Origin: Actinomycetota bacterium
Lineage (GTDB): Bacteria > Actinomycetota > Actinomycetes > S36-B12
DNA length: 6,684 nucleotides
Direction of reading: 5' to 3'
Assembly (NCBI GenBank): GCA_027729865.1
Contig: JAQCBM010000107.1
Location: 1-6,684, forward strand
This document shows, piece by piece, positions 5,712 to 6,684 of this stretch (its first letter is position 1; every line of letters starts with the position of its first letter). The notes beneath the pieces were generated by a model. That model worked only from the letters and a program-made list of their open reading frames with translations, was not told the DNA's origin and did no database searches. The position numbers and the translations under genes are program-made.

Positions 5712-5781
5712 TGATCAGGCTTTCCACAGCCTGGAAATGCACCCTGGCGGGTGGCGCCTTCGAACGCGCAGCCTTGCGTGC
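5712..5781 (+). other. 70-nt gap before yraN with small hairpin
   Basis: CAGGCT at 5716-5721 can pair with AGCCTG at 5728-5733 around a 6-nt loop, just after the preceding stop. No T-run follows, so it is a weak candidate for anything beyond a minor pause or processing structure. No promoter is evident. An in-frame ATG at 5737 would place part of this gap inside yraN, but the protein it adds does not resemble the family. Confidence 0.35.
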
Positions 5782-6165
5782 ATGCAGACACCTGAAGCAC
5801 CAGACGACCGGATTGCACTCGGCCAGCGCGGTGAACAACTGGCTATGGAATATCTGCGATCGCGCGACATGGTCGTGCTTGATCGCAATTGGCGCCCGCG
5901 TGGCCAGGGCGTGCGCGGTGAACTCGATCTGGTGGTCCGCGACGGCGACGAACTGGTGATAGTCGAGGTGAAGACCCGACGGTCGATCGCTTACGGATCG
6001 CCGGTGGAAGCGATCACCACGCGCAAGATGCGGACGTTGCGCTCGCTCGCACTCGCGTGGTTGGAGCACCGATCTATTCACGCGCCCCGGCTGCGCTTCG
6101 ACGTGATCGCAGTGACGATCCCGCCAGCCGGTCAACCGGTAATCGAACACCTGCGGGCGGTGTGA
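5782..6165 (+). CDS. yraN: YraN family (UPF0102) putative endonuclease-like protein
   Basis: This is a small PD-(D/E)XK nuclease-fold protein of unknown physiological role, found next to comM and dprA in many bacteria. The family pattern is clear: IALGQRGEQLAMEYL (residues 11-25), DRNWRPR at 34-40, then GELDLVVRDGDELVIVEVKTRR at 46-67, with D49, E62 and K64 as the predicted catalytic set. Between NWR and GELD there are seven residues, about four more than in the usual NWRCRYGELD form. The ATG at 5782 gives a family-like N-terminus and a 127-aa protein, though no strong ribosome binding site precedes it. The in-frame ATG at 5737 is the alternative start. It ends one base before the comM start. 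Confidence 0.88.
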   Translation: MQTPEAPDDRIALGQRGEQLAMEYLRSRDMVVLDRNWRPRGQGVRGELDLVVRDGDELVIVEVKTRRSIAYGSPVEAITTRKMRTLRSLALAWLEHRSIHAPRLRFDVIAVTIPPAGQPVIEHLRAV

Positions 6166-6166
6166 G

Positions 6167-6684
6167 GTGGCGCTCGCGCAAGTGCACGGTGCTGTGGTGT
6201 CCGGGGTGAGTGGAACGGTCGTCACCGTCGAGGTCGATGTGGCGCAGGGGTTACCGGCCGTGGGGCTCGTCGGTCTCGCAGATACCTCCATTGGCGAAGC
6301 TCGACACCGGGCTCGCTGCGCGGTGGGTAACGCTGGGCTGACTTGGCCACTGGGACGGGTCACGATCGGTCTCTCTCCTGCGCACGTGCGCAAACACGGA
6401 ACGGGATTGGATCTGCCCATCGCGATCGGTGTGCTTTCCGCCGATGAGCAGATTCCGGCGCTTTCAGAACACGACGATCAGCCGGTATTCGTGGGTGAAC
6501 TCGGGCTCGATGGACATGTGCGGGCGGTTCCCGGTGCCATCACTGTGACCTGCGCGGTGCAGCAAGCGGGTTTCAGGCGAATCGTGGTGCCGGCCGAGAA
6601 CGTTCACGAGTGTGCCCGCGTGCCGGGTGTCGAGGTGATCGGAGTGCGAACTTTGGTGCAAGCCGTGCAGGTGCTAATGGGACA
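6167..6684 (+). CDS. comM: ComM/YifB family Mg-chelatase-like AAA+ ATPase, 5' part (runs off window)
   Basis: The first 172 codons of a gene that continues past the window end. The product matches the N-terminal domain of ComM/YifB: a start VALAQVHGAVVSGVSGTVVTVEVDVAQGLPAVGLVGLADT, then EARHRARCAVGNAGLTWP, RVTIGLSPAHVRKHGTGLDLPIAIGVL and VGELGLDGHVRAVPGA. In naturally transformable bacteria ComM is a hexameric helicase that promotes branch migration during integration of incoming DNA; its role in organisms not known to be competent is unclear. The Walker A and B motifs should lie downstream and are not visible. The GTG at 6167 lies one base after the yraN stop; the ribosome binding site is weak, so coupling to yraN is likely. 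Confidence 0.93.
   Translation, partial: MALAQVHGAVVSGVSGTVVTVEVDVAQGLPAVGLVGLADTSIGEARHRARCAVGNAGLTWPLGRVTIGLSPAHVRKHGTGLDLPIAIGVLSADEQIPALSEHDDQPVFVGELGLDGHVRAVPGAITVTCAVQQAGFRRIVVPAENVHECARVPGVEVIGVRTLVQAVQVLMG

Noticed and set aside
5581..6420. A 279-aa minus-strand frame opposite the B3/B4 gene end, yraN and comM.
   Set aside because: It crosses three well-supported plus-strand genes and its product shows no motif.

Overview
The window is a stretch of actinobacterial chromosome carrying the rpsP-trmD-rplS translation and secretion cluster. Every gene lies on the plus strand and most are joined by overlaps or very short gaps. The DNA is G+C-rich, with GTG and TTG starts and mostly G/C-ending codons. 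The order rpsP - KH gene - rimM - trmD - rplS - lepB - lepB - rnhB - ... - yraN - comM is the arrangement known from Actinobacteria such as Mycobacterium and Streptomyces. TTA leucine codons occur in several genes, so this is not one of the most G+C-extreme members. I cannot name a genus.

Layout: 1-253 is non-coding, with a 24-bp perfect inverted repeat (24-81) and the rpsP leader. 254-2296 encodes ribosomal protein S16 with a long coiled-coil-like tail, the KH-domain RNA-binding protein KhpA, the ribosome maturation factor RimM and the tRNA (guanine-37-N1) methyltransferase TrmD, in tight coupling. 2297-2443 is the longest gap inside the cluster. It can fold in two mutually exclusive ways ahead of rplS. 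2444-5011 encodes L19 (also tailed), two divergent tandem type I signal peptidases and RNase HII. A 9-bp triplet repeat lies across the lepB2/rnhB junction. 5004-5711 encodes a free-standing B3/B4 (PheRS-beta-like) domain protein, in the place where many actinobacteria carry a DUF2469 gene. 5782-6165 is YraN, and 6167 to the window end is the 5' part of a ComM/YifB Mg-chelatase-like ATPase gene.

Functionally, the left half makes and matures ribosomes and tRNA (S16, RimM, TrmD, L19, probably KhpA), the middle handles protein export (LepB pair), and the right half handles nucleic acids (RNase HII, YraN, ComM). The B3/B4 protein would fit a translation-quality theme, but that is inference. There are no mobile elements, CRISPR arrays, tRNA or rRNA genes. 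The items most worth a second look are the candidate switching leader of rplS, the B3/B4 gene, the 24-bp inverted repeat, the hendecad tail on S16 and the short tandem repeat that supplies the rnhB ribosome binding site.
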